A stretch of DNA of 64,000 bases from the NCBI RefSeq assembly GCF_902713425.1, contig NC_081245.1, positions 3,771,108 through 3,835,107 on the forward strand, read 5' to 3'. The number at the start of each line of letters is the position of its first letter. Positions within the stretch are counted from its first letter, which is position 1. The notes beneath the pieces were generated by a model that ran no database searches, was not told where the DNA came from, and worked only from the letters and a program-made list of their open reading frames with translations. Made by a program: the position numbers and the translations under genes. Below are positions 47,856 to 58,914 of the stretch, in pieces. This stretch comes from Acipenser ruthenus (taxonomy: Eukaryota > Chordata > Actinopteri > Acipenseriformes > Acipenseridae).

Positions 47856-49444
47856 TAGAATACCAAATGCCCCACGCGCACTGCCTCCTGAGAGAGATGC
47901 GTCCCTTGTCCTACTACGTCAGAGGCTTATCCAAATGTGCAGCATGCCTGTTTACATTTTAGAAACTTTTTCATTTGGGCGGTTGGAATTTAGAAGAAAA
48001 AAAAAGGTTGGGTAGAGGTGTTCACAATGCGGGAGGCTGAAGGAAATTCAAATGTGGATGTCTGCAGTCGGCTAGAAGGGTTTCAGTCCCTAGTGTTTGT
48101 TTCCTTCTGTAGGAGGAAGTCTACAAAGAGATTTTGAAAAAAAAACACATTGGTTTTGCATTTATTTTATTTTATATATATTTACACATTAACAACAAAA
48201 TAAACTTATCACTATTGTAACACATTCAATTTAAATCAAGGGAAGTAATGTTGAAACTTTACAATGCATTAGTAAGACCTCACCTAGAATATTGTGTTCA
48301 GTTCTGGTCACCTCGTTACAAAAATGATATTGCTGCTCTAGAAAGAGTGCAAAGAAGAGCAACCAGAATTATCCCAGGTTTAAAAGGCATGTCGTATGCA
48401 GACAAGCTAAAAAAATTGAATCTAAAAGAAATGTATTTGCTTACAATTGTAAGTCGTCCTGTATAAGGGCGTCTGCTAAGAAATCAATAATAATAATAAT
48501 AATAATAATATTCAGTCTTGAACAGAAAAGACTACGCGGTGATCTGATTCAAGCATTCAAAATCCTAAAAGGTATAGACAATGTCGACCCAGGGGACTTT
48601 TTTAACCTGAAAAAAGAAACAAGGACCAGGGGTCACAAATGGAGATTAGATAAAGGGGCATTCAAAACACAAAATAGGAGGCACTTTTTTACACAGAGAA
48701 TTGTGAGGGTCTGGAACCAACTCCCCAGTAATGTTGTTGAAGCTGACACCCTGGGATCCTTCTAGAAGCTGCTTGATGAGATTCTGGGATCAATAAGCTA
48801 CAAACAACCAAACGAGCAAGATGGGCTGAATGGCCTCCTCTTGTTTGGAAACTTTCTTATGTTCTTATTTTTGAAAAAAAATAAGGTACTGTATATAAAT
48901 GATAGACATTGACAACATGTTTTTTCGTTTCTTTTTAATCCCTCGATCATTCATCCATGACCACGACACGCTTGAGTGACTGAAGCAGATGCACTTAATC
49001 ACCTAATTAGTGAGACGGTTGATTGGATGCTGGATATGGAGCGATTTCAGGTGTTGAATTGCAAGCTTGAGTAAAAGCAATTAAGAAAATCACAGAAAAA
49101 AAACAATATGCCACGTCTGTCGAGAGCAGCGCCTTCGTGCGATCGGCATGTTGGAGGCTGGACTAGGGCAGCGTGCTGTGGCTCGCCGTCTTGGGTGCTC
49201 ACACTGCCAGCGATTTCAAACCTGGCAAGACGGTATAACCAGACACACTCTGTCAATGACAGCACCACCAACTGGGAGAGCAAGAGTCACAACACCTGCC
49301 CGAGATCGACAGATCATTTTGCAGCATCTTCGTGATGTCAATTGTTAATCAGCACAATAAAAAGTCACTGCAGGGTTTGTCGTTTTTCAATCACATCTAG
49401 TGAGTTTTATCCAACTATAAGTGATACGTTTCTTTTGATGCTCA

Positions 49445-49476
<32 letters not shown>

Positions 49477-51410
49477 CATGTAAGGGATAACACACGCCAG
49501 GGTGTGGGTTGTGTTGTATTTAACATACGGCTGTTAATTTTAGTCATCAATAATTTCTCTCAATCAGCATTTTTCAATTCACAGGCCAAATTCTGATCTA
49601 TATTATCCAGGTAACTGACGGGACTCGTTTAAAACTGGATCTGAACACAACTCTTTGTGGCATGAATATCCATGATGTGTTATTTCTTACAGTTATAAAC
49701 TCCACGGAATCACATGATTGTATTTATTTGTACAGTGAGAGTTAAAAGCATGTATAATTTTGTTTCACGCAGATTCTGGAGAGAGACGTGCTTTCAGTGA
49801 AGCAGAGGAGGGGCCAGCGATAGAAGCTGTTTACACACAAGAGGAAATCTGTGATCAGGAGTGGTGTGGAAGAATAATGGAGATTACAGACCTGACAATT
49901 GTAGCAAGTAAGGAGATCCCTGAACTTGAACCTGTCCACATTAAAGAGGAGGCCGTAGAGCTGGAGTGTGATCACATCACAGAGGATATTAGTAGAGAAA
50001 ATAAAGTCAATACACTGGAGGAACATATAGTTAAGATGGAATCTAGCCATTGTGAAGATTATCCTCCTGAACAGATCTGCATGAAACCCAATCAGCCTGT
50101 CTCTGAAGACACTGGTTCTAGTGTTGGAGAAGAGGGCACTGTGCTGGGGTCCATTCAGAGGAAACATCACCCCCCTCAGGAAAGAGCTGCAGATGGAAAG
50201 GAGGAAGGAGCGATGCCGTCCACAAGCAGCACCGCATGTGAGTAGAATGTCAAAAATACAGTTTATATAAGAATTGCAATTGTTTTTGTGAAGGATTAAG
50301 AGTTTATCATTTGTCTTGCTTTTCAATGTTCTAATTGTTAACAGTGATGGCTGTGAGGTGAAGCCTTGCAGGAAAGTGGCTGTGATTCAATGCTGTGCAG
50401 TAACCTTGGCTTCTGTTTCCTGCGCTTCTAAAGCAGATCTAGGAAGACACACCTCCACTCCAGCACCCCAGAGCAAAATCTCTACTGATGGGAAACTGCA
50501 GCGTAAGCAGAAACACAGAGAGTCGACACCCCAAGATGAATATGTGAAGAAACTGAGAACTGACTCTGTTCAGAATCTTTCTGCACAAGATAGCCGACCA
50601 CTTCCTGTGGGATATACAGTGACTCCACATCCCGACAGTTCTGCAACCCAGGGCAACTTCATTTCCATACAAACTCCCCAGCAGATTCCTTCAGAGCAGA
50701 TCTTGTATCACTGTCCTGAATGTGGCACCAATTTCAGTGACCGGGGAAAGCTGAAAATACACCAGCGTAGTCACAGAGGAGAGAAACCGTTTCACTGTAC
50801 AGAGTGTGGTAAGACATTCAGATTTGCAATTGGATTGAAACTACACCAACGTATTCACACAGGAGAGAAACCGTTTCACTGTGCAGATTGTGGGAGGAGT
50901 TTTAATCAGAAATGTAACCTTCAAACACACCAGCGAATTCACACAGGAGAGAAACCGTTTAACTGTGCTGATTGTGGGAAGACATTCAGATTTCCAACTG
51001 GATTAAAACTACACCAACGTAATAACACAGGAGAGAAACCGTTTCACTGTGCAGATTGTGGTAGGAGTTTTAATCAGAAATGTAAATTTCAGTTACACCA
51101 GCGAATTCACACGGGAGAGAAACCATTTGTGTGTTCTGACTGTGGGAAGTGTTTTAAACAGAAACGTAGACTGCAAACTCACCAGCGAATTCACACAGGA
51201 GAGAAACCGTATGAGTGTCTAGTATGTGGGAAGAGTTTCAGTCGGAAGGACAACCTCAGAACACACCACATAACCCACACGGGAGAGAAACCTTTTGAGT
51301 GTAGTGAGTGTGGGAAGAGATTTGTAGAGTCAAATAAACTAAAGAAACACAGTCTAGTTCACAGAGATTCAGTCAGTCAGGACACAAAAACAATTCAGTT
51401 TACTCAATGA
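46716..51410 (+). CDS. Gene 8: C2H2 zinc-finger protein with the ancestral 3' end
   Basis: About 591 aa and the best guide to the ancestral layout. Coding exons: 46716-47052, 49773-50237, 50437-51410. Exon 1 encodes the N-terminal module with a coiled coil; exon 2 the acidic region with VHIKEE and VKME (psi-K-x-E type); exon 3 a basic linker ([11 protein letters not shown]) and eight fingers ending [19 protein letters not shown]. Finger 4 ends HQRNN, so its last His is lost. Intron 1 (2.7 kb) holds a hAT-like end, a SINE tail, a LINE and a Tc1-like fragment; the LINE and Tc1-like parts are shared with gene 5. The 3' UTR with AATAAA is intact. Of all nine it has the least disturbed promoter and 3' end. 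Confidence 0.85.
47124..47230. mobile_element. hAT-like transposon end in gene 8 intron 1
   Basis: CAGGGCCGGATTGATC followed by GGGACCCCCAGCAGAATTGG resembles the ends of fish hAT elements that start CAGGGCCGG. No transposase is present and the other end was not found. Confidence 0.35.
47308..47450. repeat. Perfect 16-bp inverted repeat, small palindromic element
   Basis: AAAATCTACAGCGCCA at 47308-47323 and its exact reverse complement at 47435-47450 enclose 111 bp of AT-rich noncoding DNA. Could be a very short nonautonomous element or a foldback. Confidence 0.6.
47765..47856 (+). mobile_element. SINE 3' tail in gene 8 intron 1
   Basis: CTCTGTAAGTCGCCTTGG, then ATAAAGGCGACTGCTAAATA, then an ATA-rich run. 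Only the tail is visible. Confidence 0.65.
48236..48875 (+). mobile_element. LINE 3' end in gene 8 intron 1, split by a SINE tail
   Basis: Counterpart of the gene 5 intron LINE: MLKLYNALVRPHLEYCVQFW, LERVQRRATRIIPG, and after the interruption SLEQKRLRGDLIQAFK. A second-type SINE tail (about 48430-48512) lies inside it. The LINE is in the sense orientation in both genes. Confidence 0.78.
49090..49445 (+). mobile_element. Tc1/mariner-like fragment in gene 8 intron 1
   Basis: MPRLSRA, then GMLEAGLGQRAVARRLGCSH across a frame change, and the terminal GATACGTTTCTTTTGATG near 49420-49440. Same element and junctions as in gene 5 intron 1. A GT microsatellite (about 49446-49472) follows. Confidence 0.75.
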
Positions 51411-51725
51411 AAGCATCTCAATCACACCAGAATACCAAAGCAGACCCTGCGTCTCTCTCGTCGGTCTCAAATGCAGGGAGCTGTGAAAATAAACAAATTC
51501 AACTCAAAAAATCCCAAGCCTGCTGTGTATGCAAATGATTGTAGCCCTGTTTCCTACAGCAGTGCTTCTGAAACTGGGAGGCACAGAATGTACTCTGGGG
51601 GGGGGGGGGTGAGAAAGCTCAGGGAAACGTATAGAAATGACCACGCACATCTTAACCTGTATATATATTAAAACAAATGCTACTGCTGACACCTCCTGCC
51701 ACACGAAGTACCGCAGACGAGAGGA
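51411..51725 (+). other. Gene 8 3' UTR with poly(A) signal
   Basis: AATAAA at 51488-51493, 78 nt beyond the stop. A G-run lies at about 51597-51609 farther on. Similar sequence lies behind genes 1-4 but not behind 5, 6, 7 or 9. Confidence 0.6.
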
Positions 51726-51822
51726 AGGATCCCAGGGTGTCAGCTTCAACAACATTACTGGGGAGTGGCTTCCAGACCCTCACCAGTCTCTGTGTAAAAA
51801 AAGTGCCTCCTATTTTCTTGTC
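51726..51822 (-). mobile_element. Short LINE 3' fragment, antisense to gene 8
   Basis: Same piece as in units 1-4, showing that unit 8 keeps the full ancestral gene-to-remnant junction. Confidence 0.68.
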
Positions 51823-51834
51823 AATTTAAGGGTT

Positions 51835-54348
51835 CACATTTCCAATGACAGATGTTAGAACATTAGTAGCTACACAACAACCCTGCACTTTTGCAATTAC
51901 AGACGCACACATTTCTTGGGCGAGTTCCTTCGTCAAGTAGCAGCTTTGTGGAGTTCCCGGTGATTCTAAAGAAAAATCTTTCAAGTCACTTTGCTGGTCA
52001 GAGATACTTACATCTGTCATTGAGAATATGTCATTGAAAACTTGTGCATGAATTGCATTCAGATATAAAAGATGATGTAATGGGCTTCGTATCTTCTCAT
52101 GACGCCATCAGATCTAATATGGAGAAAAGCTTCGACAGCTTTGAAAATCCATTTACAAACTTTAATACTGAAGCTAAATGGAATAAACAATTAAGTGAAA
52201 GACGAGGTGTAGTGGAGCCTGTTGAGGTCCCTCTAGGAGTAAGATTTGACAGCAGAAGAAACCGGGATACAGGCACATATGATCACGATCCTGTAACTGA
52301 TATGTGTATTTATATTCCATTGTTAGAAACTTTAAAGTTTATATTTAGGATTCCAGACATTTGTAATCTTATTGTACAACCCTGTGAACAAAAAGCTGTT
52401 TATAAAGATTTTTGGTGACGGCAGCTGCTATAGAAATCATCCACTTTTCTCTCGGCATAAAAATGCATTTCAAATACAACTTTACTAGGATAAATTTGAA
52501 ACTGCAAACCCATTAGGATCCATGCAAGGGATACATCAAATTGGAAGCTTATATTTTATTCTTAGAAATCTTTCTCCAAATGTAAATTCAGCACTAATGA
52601 ATATTCACCTTGTTTGACTGTTGCACACACAAGATATTAAAAAGTATGGATTTAATGCTATACTACAACCTCACGTTGATGATTTAAAAATTCTTGAAAG
52701 TACTGGAATTAAAGTTCCCTTTTCTGAAGAACCAATTGATGGTACAGTTGCTCAGGTCATAGGAGATACCTTAGGGGTGCACACACTTCTGGGGTTCAGG
52801 GAATCTTTCAGTTCAGTTTTTTTCTGTCGACTCTGCTTGATTGATAAGAAAAGAATGCGTCTCAGTCAGTATTCAGCGACGATGATTCTAACATCATATT
52901 ATGTGACAGAGTTTTGCATGAACAGCATTGCAATGATCTGTTAGCAGACCCTACATGACCCTCCTCCTTTGGAATGAAGCGATATTGTTTGCTGAATGAC
53001 TTACAGTTTCTTTCTCATTTGTGATCATTTTGCTTTTGATATTATGCGCGATGTCCTCGAAGGCGTCCCCCAGTATGAAATGAAGTTGCTTTTTGGCTCT
53101 CTCTCTGACAATGTCATCCCTAAGCTTGACATCATTAATAGAATTCACTCTTAGAATTATGGTTTGTTGGAGAGAAAGAATCGTCCAAGGTTCAATCTAG
53201 AGCAGTCTGGCAATGGGATAGAGCTCAATGCTATGCGGGCAGCAGTGTGGAGTAGTGGTTAGGGCTCTGGACTCTTGACCGGAGGGTCTTGGGTTCAGTC
53301 CCAGGTGGGGGACACTGCTGCTGTACCCTTGAGCAAGGTACTTTACCTAGATTGCTCCAGAAAAAACCCAACTGTATAAATGGGGAATTGTATGTAAAAA
53401 ATAATGTGTTATCTTGTAACAATTGTAAGTCGCCCTGGTTAAGGGCGTCTGCTAAGAAATAAATAATAATATTCAAACATTCTGCTTAATAAAAAATATT
53501 TCCCTAGTATTTGGAGACATTGTAAACGAGGAAAATAAAAATCGGAGCTTGCTTCTGATGTTATTAAATATTGTCAATATTGTTTTTTCACCAGTGATTG
53601 CTGAGGGTATGACAGTGTATCTCAAGCAACTAATTGCAGAACATCATAAGCTTTTCAGAGAGCTATACCCAGAATGCAATTCGATTCCAAAGCAACATTT
53701 CATGATTCATTATCCCAGATGCATCAGAAAAATAGGTCCATTATTGCATTTCTGGGCAATGAGATTTGAGGCAAAGCACAAGTTTATTAAAAACAGTGTC
53801 AAGAATTTCAAAACTATTACCAAATCACTGCCCCAAAAACACCAAATAGCTACACCATACCACTGGGAGTCTTTATCAATAAAGACTATTGAATGTGGAC
53901 CTCTTAAAACACGAGCTTTAAATGATTTTCCTGACTGTGAAATTATAGCAGAAAAACTGCAAATTGGTTTGGATTGTGACATTAATATTACTTCTAGGAT
54001 TAGATACTCAGGAACTGAATATCGGACCGGCCGTCTGATTTGTATAAAAATAGAAGACGAAATGACGCAGTATTTAGTAAAATAACTGGAATTGTTTGAG
54101 AAGCTGAACAGTATTTTTTAGTGGCATCTGAATTTGAAACAGTTTGTTTTGTAGAACATCTTCATTCATTTCATGCAGGAGGAACTCGGAAAAATGTTCC
54201 ATTTGATCTTCAGACTTCATATGGCTTTGAAGAACCTGATTTGCATGCGGTTCCAGTGAGTTATTTAATGTACATGCCAACCACAACATTGTATTTTGAT
54301 TTTAAGTTCTATAGTTTTGGAATTGAAATAAGTATTGTGGCACTTTGA
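51835..54348 (+). mobile_element. Longest transposase-like remnant (CACTA/EnSpm-like?)
   Basis: In order on the plus strand: HELHSDIKDDVMGF and PLGVRFDSRRNRDTGTY (52044-52418), KVPFSEEPIDGTVAQVIGDT with LLGFRESFSSVFFCRLC (about 52700-52850), DIMRDVLEGVPQYEMKLL (about 53035-53095), a SINE, then MIHYPRCIRKIGPLLHFW with MRFEAKHKFIKN (53549-54085) and a C-terminal tail (54121-54348). Segment 51837-52030 is inverted. The LGDx-LGF-xxCRxC, DIMHD-LEG and HYP-MRFEAKH series is typical of a large DDE-type transposase family of fish and invertebrates; assignment to CACTA/EnSpm is from memory and tentative. Stops interrupt it, so it is not expressed as one protein. Confidence 0.6.
53237..53472 (+). mobile_element. 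tRNA-derived SINE inside the transposase-like remnant, unit 8
   Basis: Full SINE with head GGGCAGCAGTGTGGAGTAGT, B-box-like GGTTCAGTCCC, L2-type tail and an AATAATATT end. Same site as units 5, 6, 7 and 9. Confidence 0.85.
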
Positions 54349-55533
54349 GGGCTGGTTATGCAATGGGAATTTCTATAAATATGGAGATATAAAGAAAGAT
54401 GTAAATATCACTCCTTCCACAGAAGGTGCAGGTTTGTCACTGCTTCGATTGAATTGAGGAGATTTAGAAAACGCAACCAAAAGTGTGTTCACAAAGAACG
54501 TCCAAAATATGAGATCCAAAGGCAACCAAACCACTCACCGTGGACACAAACTTTTGGCTGTGATGTCAAAATCTCCCGAGTTAAAGTGAAACAGTAACAA
54601 AATGTCATGTTCTGGAGTTAAATGCATTTGTGTAAATTATTAATTGGGCTACAGAAATATTACAAAATAACCCAGGATGGCAGTGAGGACATTTTGATTC
54701 ATAAAATGATATTCAAGTGTACTTTTTATCCTTTAACAGCAGTTATTCTTGTGGATGAACACTGTTGTCTAAAAGTAACTGACATCCAAAAATTATAAAC
54801 TGTACTTGGTGTCCAAAAGGTGTATTTTGTGAAATAAATGCTTTGATTTAATAGAGTCATGTGTCTGGATACCTTTTTAGAATTTGTATGAAGTGTATTT
54901 AATTACTGCTTTGTCTTACAAGTATTCCTGTAGCATAGTATTTAATCTATGAAGCTGAATATTTATGAGTGAGTTAAAATTACTAAATAGCAGTGTGACA
55001 TTTACACTTACACCACAATATAGTTAAACTTACCCTGAATGAGATGACATTTAAACTCCTACAGTGTTGAAAACTTTACTCTCTAGCAGGGTTAATTTCT
55101 TAACACTTTCCAAAGTGTTCATTTAACACGGAAATCGAGGGAGCCATATGTTCACTACAAAAGTCAGAGTTAATTATGGGTTAATCCAGCCTTGATTGAA
55201 GGTATATTTTAGGAACAGCTTGTGGCACTGGCAAGATACAATTAAATAAATAAATACATAGCCATGGTCCAGGACGTTAAACAGAATATGAATTATTAAA
55301 CACATAATCAGAAAACAAGTGATTCACACGATTGATTGTATAATAAAATCACTCTGCTGTGAACTTGCTCAGCACATCGCTACAGTTGTGTACTTATAAG
55401 CAATGTGAGTACAAAATAACAAAACCGGGAAGATAATGATACTGTTTCTGACCGGGACAAAAACATGAAGTCTGAAAACTGCCAAGCCCGGCTTTACCGG
55501 GGCGTCTGATCACCCTGGTCAAGGAATCCATTG
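54349..55533 (+). repeat. Common downstream block, unit 8
   Basis: Complete block without the partial SINE (junction near 54790). It is followed by CCGT (55534-55537) and copy C of the Ginger-like element. It includes CACTACAAAAGTCAGAGTT near 55154-55172 and the 18-bp palindrome near 55100. No gene is seen. Confidence 0.75.
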
Positions 55534-55864
55534 CCGTTGTCATGGCAAATTTCGCCCCCCTGCCAAATTTGTCCCCCCGAGTCATGTGACATATTAGCGT
55601 ACGAGTCACGTGACGATCAGATTTCGTGATGCGGAAAGGATAGGGTAAAACATCGGCATTTTACTTACTGAAAGTTACGTTTGCTTTTTTATTGGCTTTT
55701 ATTCGTATTACATTTATTTTTTTATATGTATCAATGTTTTTTGTATCATAAATGGTTGTGTATTTTATTTGATTACTCTTCACGTGATTACATAAGAGCT
55801 TTTACAGTAAATATAAAATACATTAAGTCTTGTTTAATTACATATATATATATGCTAATAAGTA

Positions 55865-55906
<42 letters not shown>

Positions 55907-56104
55907 GTTGAACAGCTTAAATGATCACAACTGGCAAACGTTATATTACAATTGTAACTTTTCAAATGAAAAAATGTTTATAACAAACAATAAGTTAGAA
56001 GTATAGTCTGGTAATAATTTCTACATATTTGTGGGTAGTCATGTTGATGTTTATAGTCTTGCTGTACTTATGGATCACAATCAGGGAGTTGTCATGATTA
56101 CACA

Positions 56105-56600
56105 TACAGTTGCCGACAAAATTATTGACACCCTTAACTAAAGATCATTCAAGACGATTTTTATTTTTTTAATTGTTGTGAAATGTGGTAAGGTCGCGTA
56201 AAAGCCTTTTGTGTTTAGATGACTTTGTATAGTTATTTCATACACTGCTATACCAGATGTTTCTTTAGATCCTTGGCTGTTAATGGTGGATTTTTGCGAG
56301 CTGCTCGAACAGTTCTTTATGCTATAGTCGTACTTTTCCTGGGACGTCCATTTCTTTCCATGCTTTCAGTTGAATTAGTCTTCAAATACTTCTTGATTAT
56401 TGTGGATTTTTGTATTACAATTTTTTTCCCCTCAACTCTCTTTATCTATTCCCCTGCTGCTGTAGTAGTTACTGTAACAAGTGCTTTTCTCGCATCTGGA
56501 TCCAACTCCTTTGTTTTACCATGCTGTGCTGAGTGCACAAACCATTTTGCTTCAGTTTCTGTCCGTGTTTTACAACTAATGTTTTTTTTTATATATAATA
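56105..56600 (-). mobile_element. Tc1/mariner-like fragment nested in copy C
   Basis: Reverse-orientation counterpart of 1010-1490, with the Tc1-type end at about 56108-56135. Confidence 0.7.
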
Positions 56601-58113
56601 TTGCTGAATTGATAAGTAGTGGTTTCTAATTGATTAATAGTGACTAACTCAATTAAGACTAACCTTAATTTACACAGACTTTAATTGAAAATGTGTCAAT
56701 AAGTTTGTGATCAACAAATATTGTTATTTACACCAATATGATTAATATAGGTTATACAGTAGCTTCAGTGTATATTGTGAGAAATATTTAGGGAATGTCA
56801 AAAATTAAAGGAATGAACAGGTCAAAAGATTTAATCTTTAGCATTATTCATGCATGGTCTTGCACTAAATCTGCAAACACATTTCTCTTAGTTTAACCAT
56901 ATAACTTGTCATTAAAAAATGAAGTAATACACCCTCATGGTATGTGTTGCCACTTCCTACAGTGTTTGTCAGATCATTGGCATCGTCCTGGAATGGAGCC
57001 TGTCATTCTCAAAGCAGGTCTGCAGATTGGTGGTTGTTCATTTGTTATCAGTAATACTGTATATGCATTTGTTAAATATGTATGAAGCCAAATTATATCA
57101 TATGCTATAAAGTAAGAATGTTTCTTCCATAACTTCAAACACTCAAAAGTACAAATTTGGAACTAGAAGCAATATGATTGTTAACCACAACATATTGTCC
57201 CTGACTTTAGTGTGTATAATTCAGGCTCTTAACTAATGAAGCATACAGGATGTCAGATTTGTGTAAATCCTAGAGTAGAAGTCTTAGTCCTGGGGAACCC
57301 TTAACAGAGCACTGCAGGGCAAGCAGAAATCTGCACTCAATCATTTTAGTGGGTTGTGTATCAGGTGTAGTTGTCCAAACCAGAAAGACATTCACAAAAA
57401 AGGCACATGTTGAAAAATGTAGCAAACTTTTTTTTCTGTATTCTTCACAATAAAACAAGTACATGATCAGATCGCATATTTCCATTGTAACGTGCTATCC
57501 AGGACTTAATGCGTAAGCATTAGTGAAAAAGAAAAACACTATACTGCAGGTCAGCTTTGGTAAAAAGCCCCGTCACCACGTCAAGGTCTTGACCGATGGA
57601 GTGGGGCGTTAGGAGCAGGTTTAACAGAACTTTAAAATGCCTTCTCACATAACCCTCAAAAAAAGAAGGACTTTAAAGAAGCTGCCTGTCTAAAAATTAC
57701 ATCACCAATTTATAGTGACGTGTGTTATCAGTAAATCATACGGACATTTCATGCTCTCAACTTCTATAATATGTAATTGTCTAATATCAGTTAATAGGAA
57801 TGGAAATCGAATTTGAAATTGAAGCATTAATGTCTGAAACATGTACACGTAAAATGTGAAGTTGTTTATCACTTCAGAATTACATCTACTGTACTTTTAT
57901 ATCATGTTACACCCACCTTATTTGGCACAATATCACTTCAATACAGTGAATCAGCCCCTCCCTAGCTGGTTCAATATAACTACATTAAACAAGGTGGGTG
58001 TTAGAACTGACATCGACTTTACTTTTGATATCTCTGCCCTGGAAATACTCAAGTCAGGCAGTAAGTCAGTAGCTCAGAAACTAAGACTACCATACCAATC
58101 AAAAATTAAAATT

Positions 58114-58123
<10 letters not shown>

Positions 58124-58190
<67 letters not shown>
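58124..58190. repeat. Long TA microsatellite in copy C
   Basis: About 33 TA units, shorter than the copy B array, followed by an AC run. Confidence 0.95.
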
Positions 58191-58192
<2 letters not shown>

Positions 58193-58305
58193 CACACACA
58201 CACGTTTATCATTTATTTAGATGTACATCTTCAAAAATACAGGGCGGCTTCAAAAACTTATAATGTATTAATATTAATTTTCAATATTTCTCTATTTTTT
58301 TTTAC

Positions 58306-58420
58306 CTTTCAAAACGAATGTACTGGCTTTCTTTCTGATACCCCTCTTCTCCTCTTTGGTGGCTTGTTCAGGATACTCACCTCTGCTGAGGTAGCGATAT
58401 ACCGCTCTCAAGTGATCCAT
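58306..58420 (-). CDS. Short exon of Ginger-like element, copy C
   Basis: Same 38-codon exon as 30338-30452 with the same donor site; starts MDHLRAVYRYLS. An unbroken frame in both copies may only reflect recent duplication of the segment. Confidence 0.5.
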
Positions 58421-58637
58421 ATCGATTGATAAATGTAGTTTTCTGAGGGGGAAAAAAACACAGTATTACAAATTTGTCGTGTAAAAAGAGAAATTATTTG
58501 ATTACAATTGCACGACGGCGCCAACGAACTACAACTGTCATTGTCAAGATCTGTGGAGCAAAAGCAGTGACGCGCTTAGCAACAGAACGCTGACATGTCA
58601 CATGACTCAGGGGGGGACAAATTTGGCACGAGACCGT

Positions 58638-58914
58638 CAGCTTCCATCCGGGTGTTTCCAGCAGGAGGCACCAATCCGCTAACGTGACGTCACGACGCGC
58701 TCGTCTCCATGGGAGCAGGGAGGAAGCGGAAGTGTGTGCGGGTTTGTTTACATTGTGTGTGTGGGACTGCGTGGGGTTGTTGAGCTGCAGCAGCAGGGAA
58801 ACTTGCTCAATAAGTCAAGTGCTGACTGAATAACAAAGAGAGGCTCCCAATATTATTCATAATAAAAGCGTGAACACAGAAAGGATATCAGTCTCAAGCT
58901 AACAGTCAGTGAAG
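58638..58914 (+). promoter_or_regulatory. Gene 9 promoter and 5' UTR
   Basis: CCAAT at 58671-58675 in the GCACCAATCC variant shared with gene 5, and CRE at 58685-58692. The Ginger-like element ends only about 40 bp upstream of the CCAAT box. Confidence 0.6.

Larger units (their letters stand above)
55538..58633 (-). mobile_element. Ginger-like DNA transposon, copy C, both ends present
   Basis: The only copy with both ends: TGTCATGGCAAATTTCGCC at 55538 and, read inward, TCTCGTGCCAAATTTGTCC from 58633. The 23-bp ends match with about six differences, and the target CCGT is duplicated (55534-55537, 58634-58637). 3,096 bp. Carries the short integrase-like exon (58420-58306), TA and TTA microsatellites and a nested Tc1-like fragment. 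It lacks a complete transposase, so it would be nonautonomous. Confidence 0.75.
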
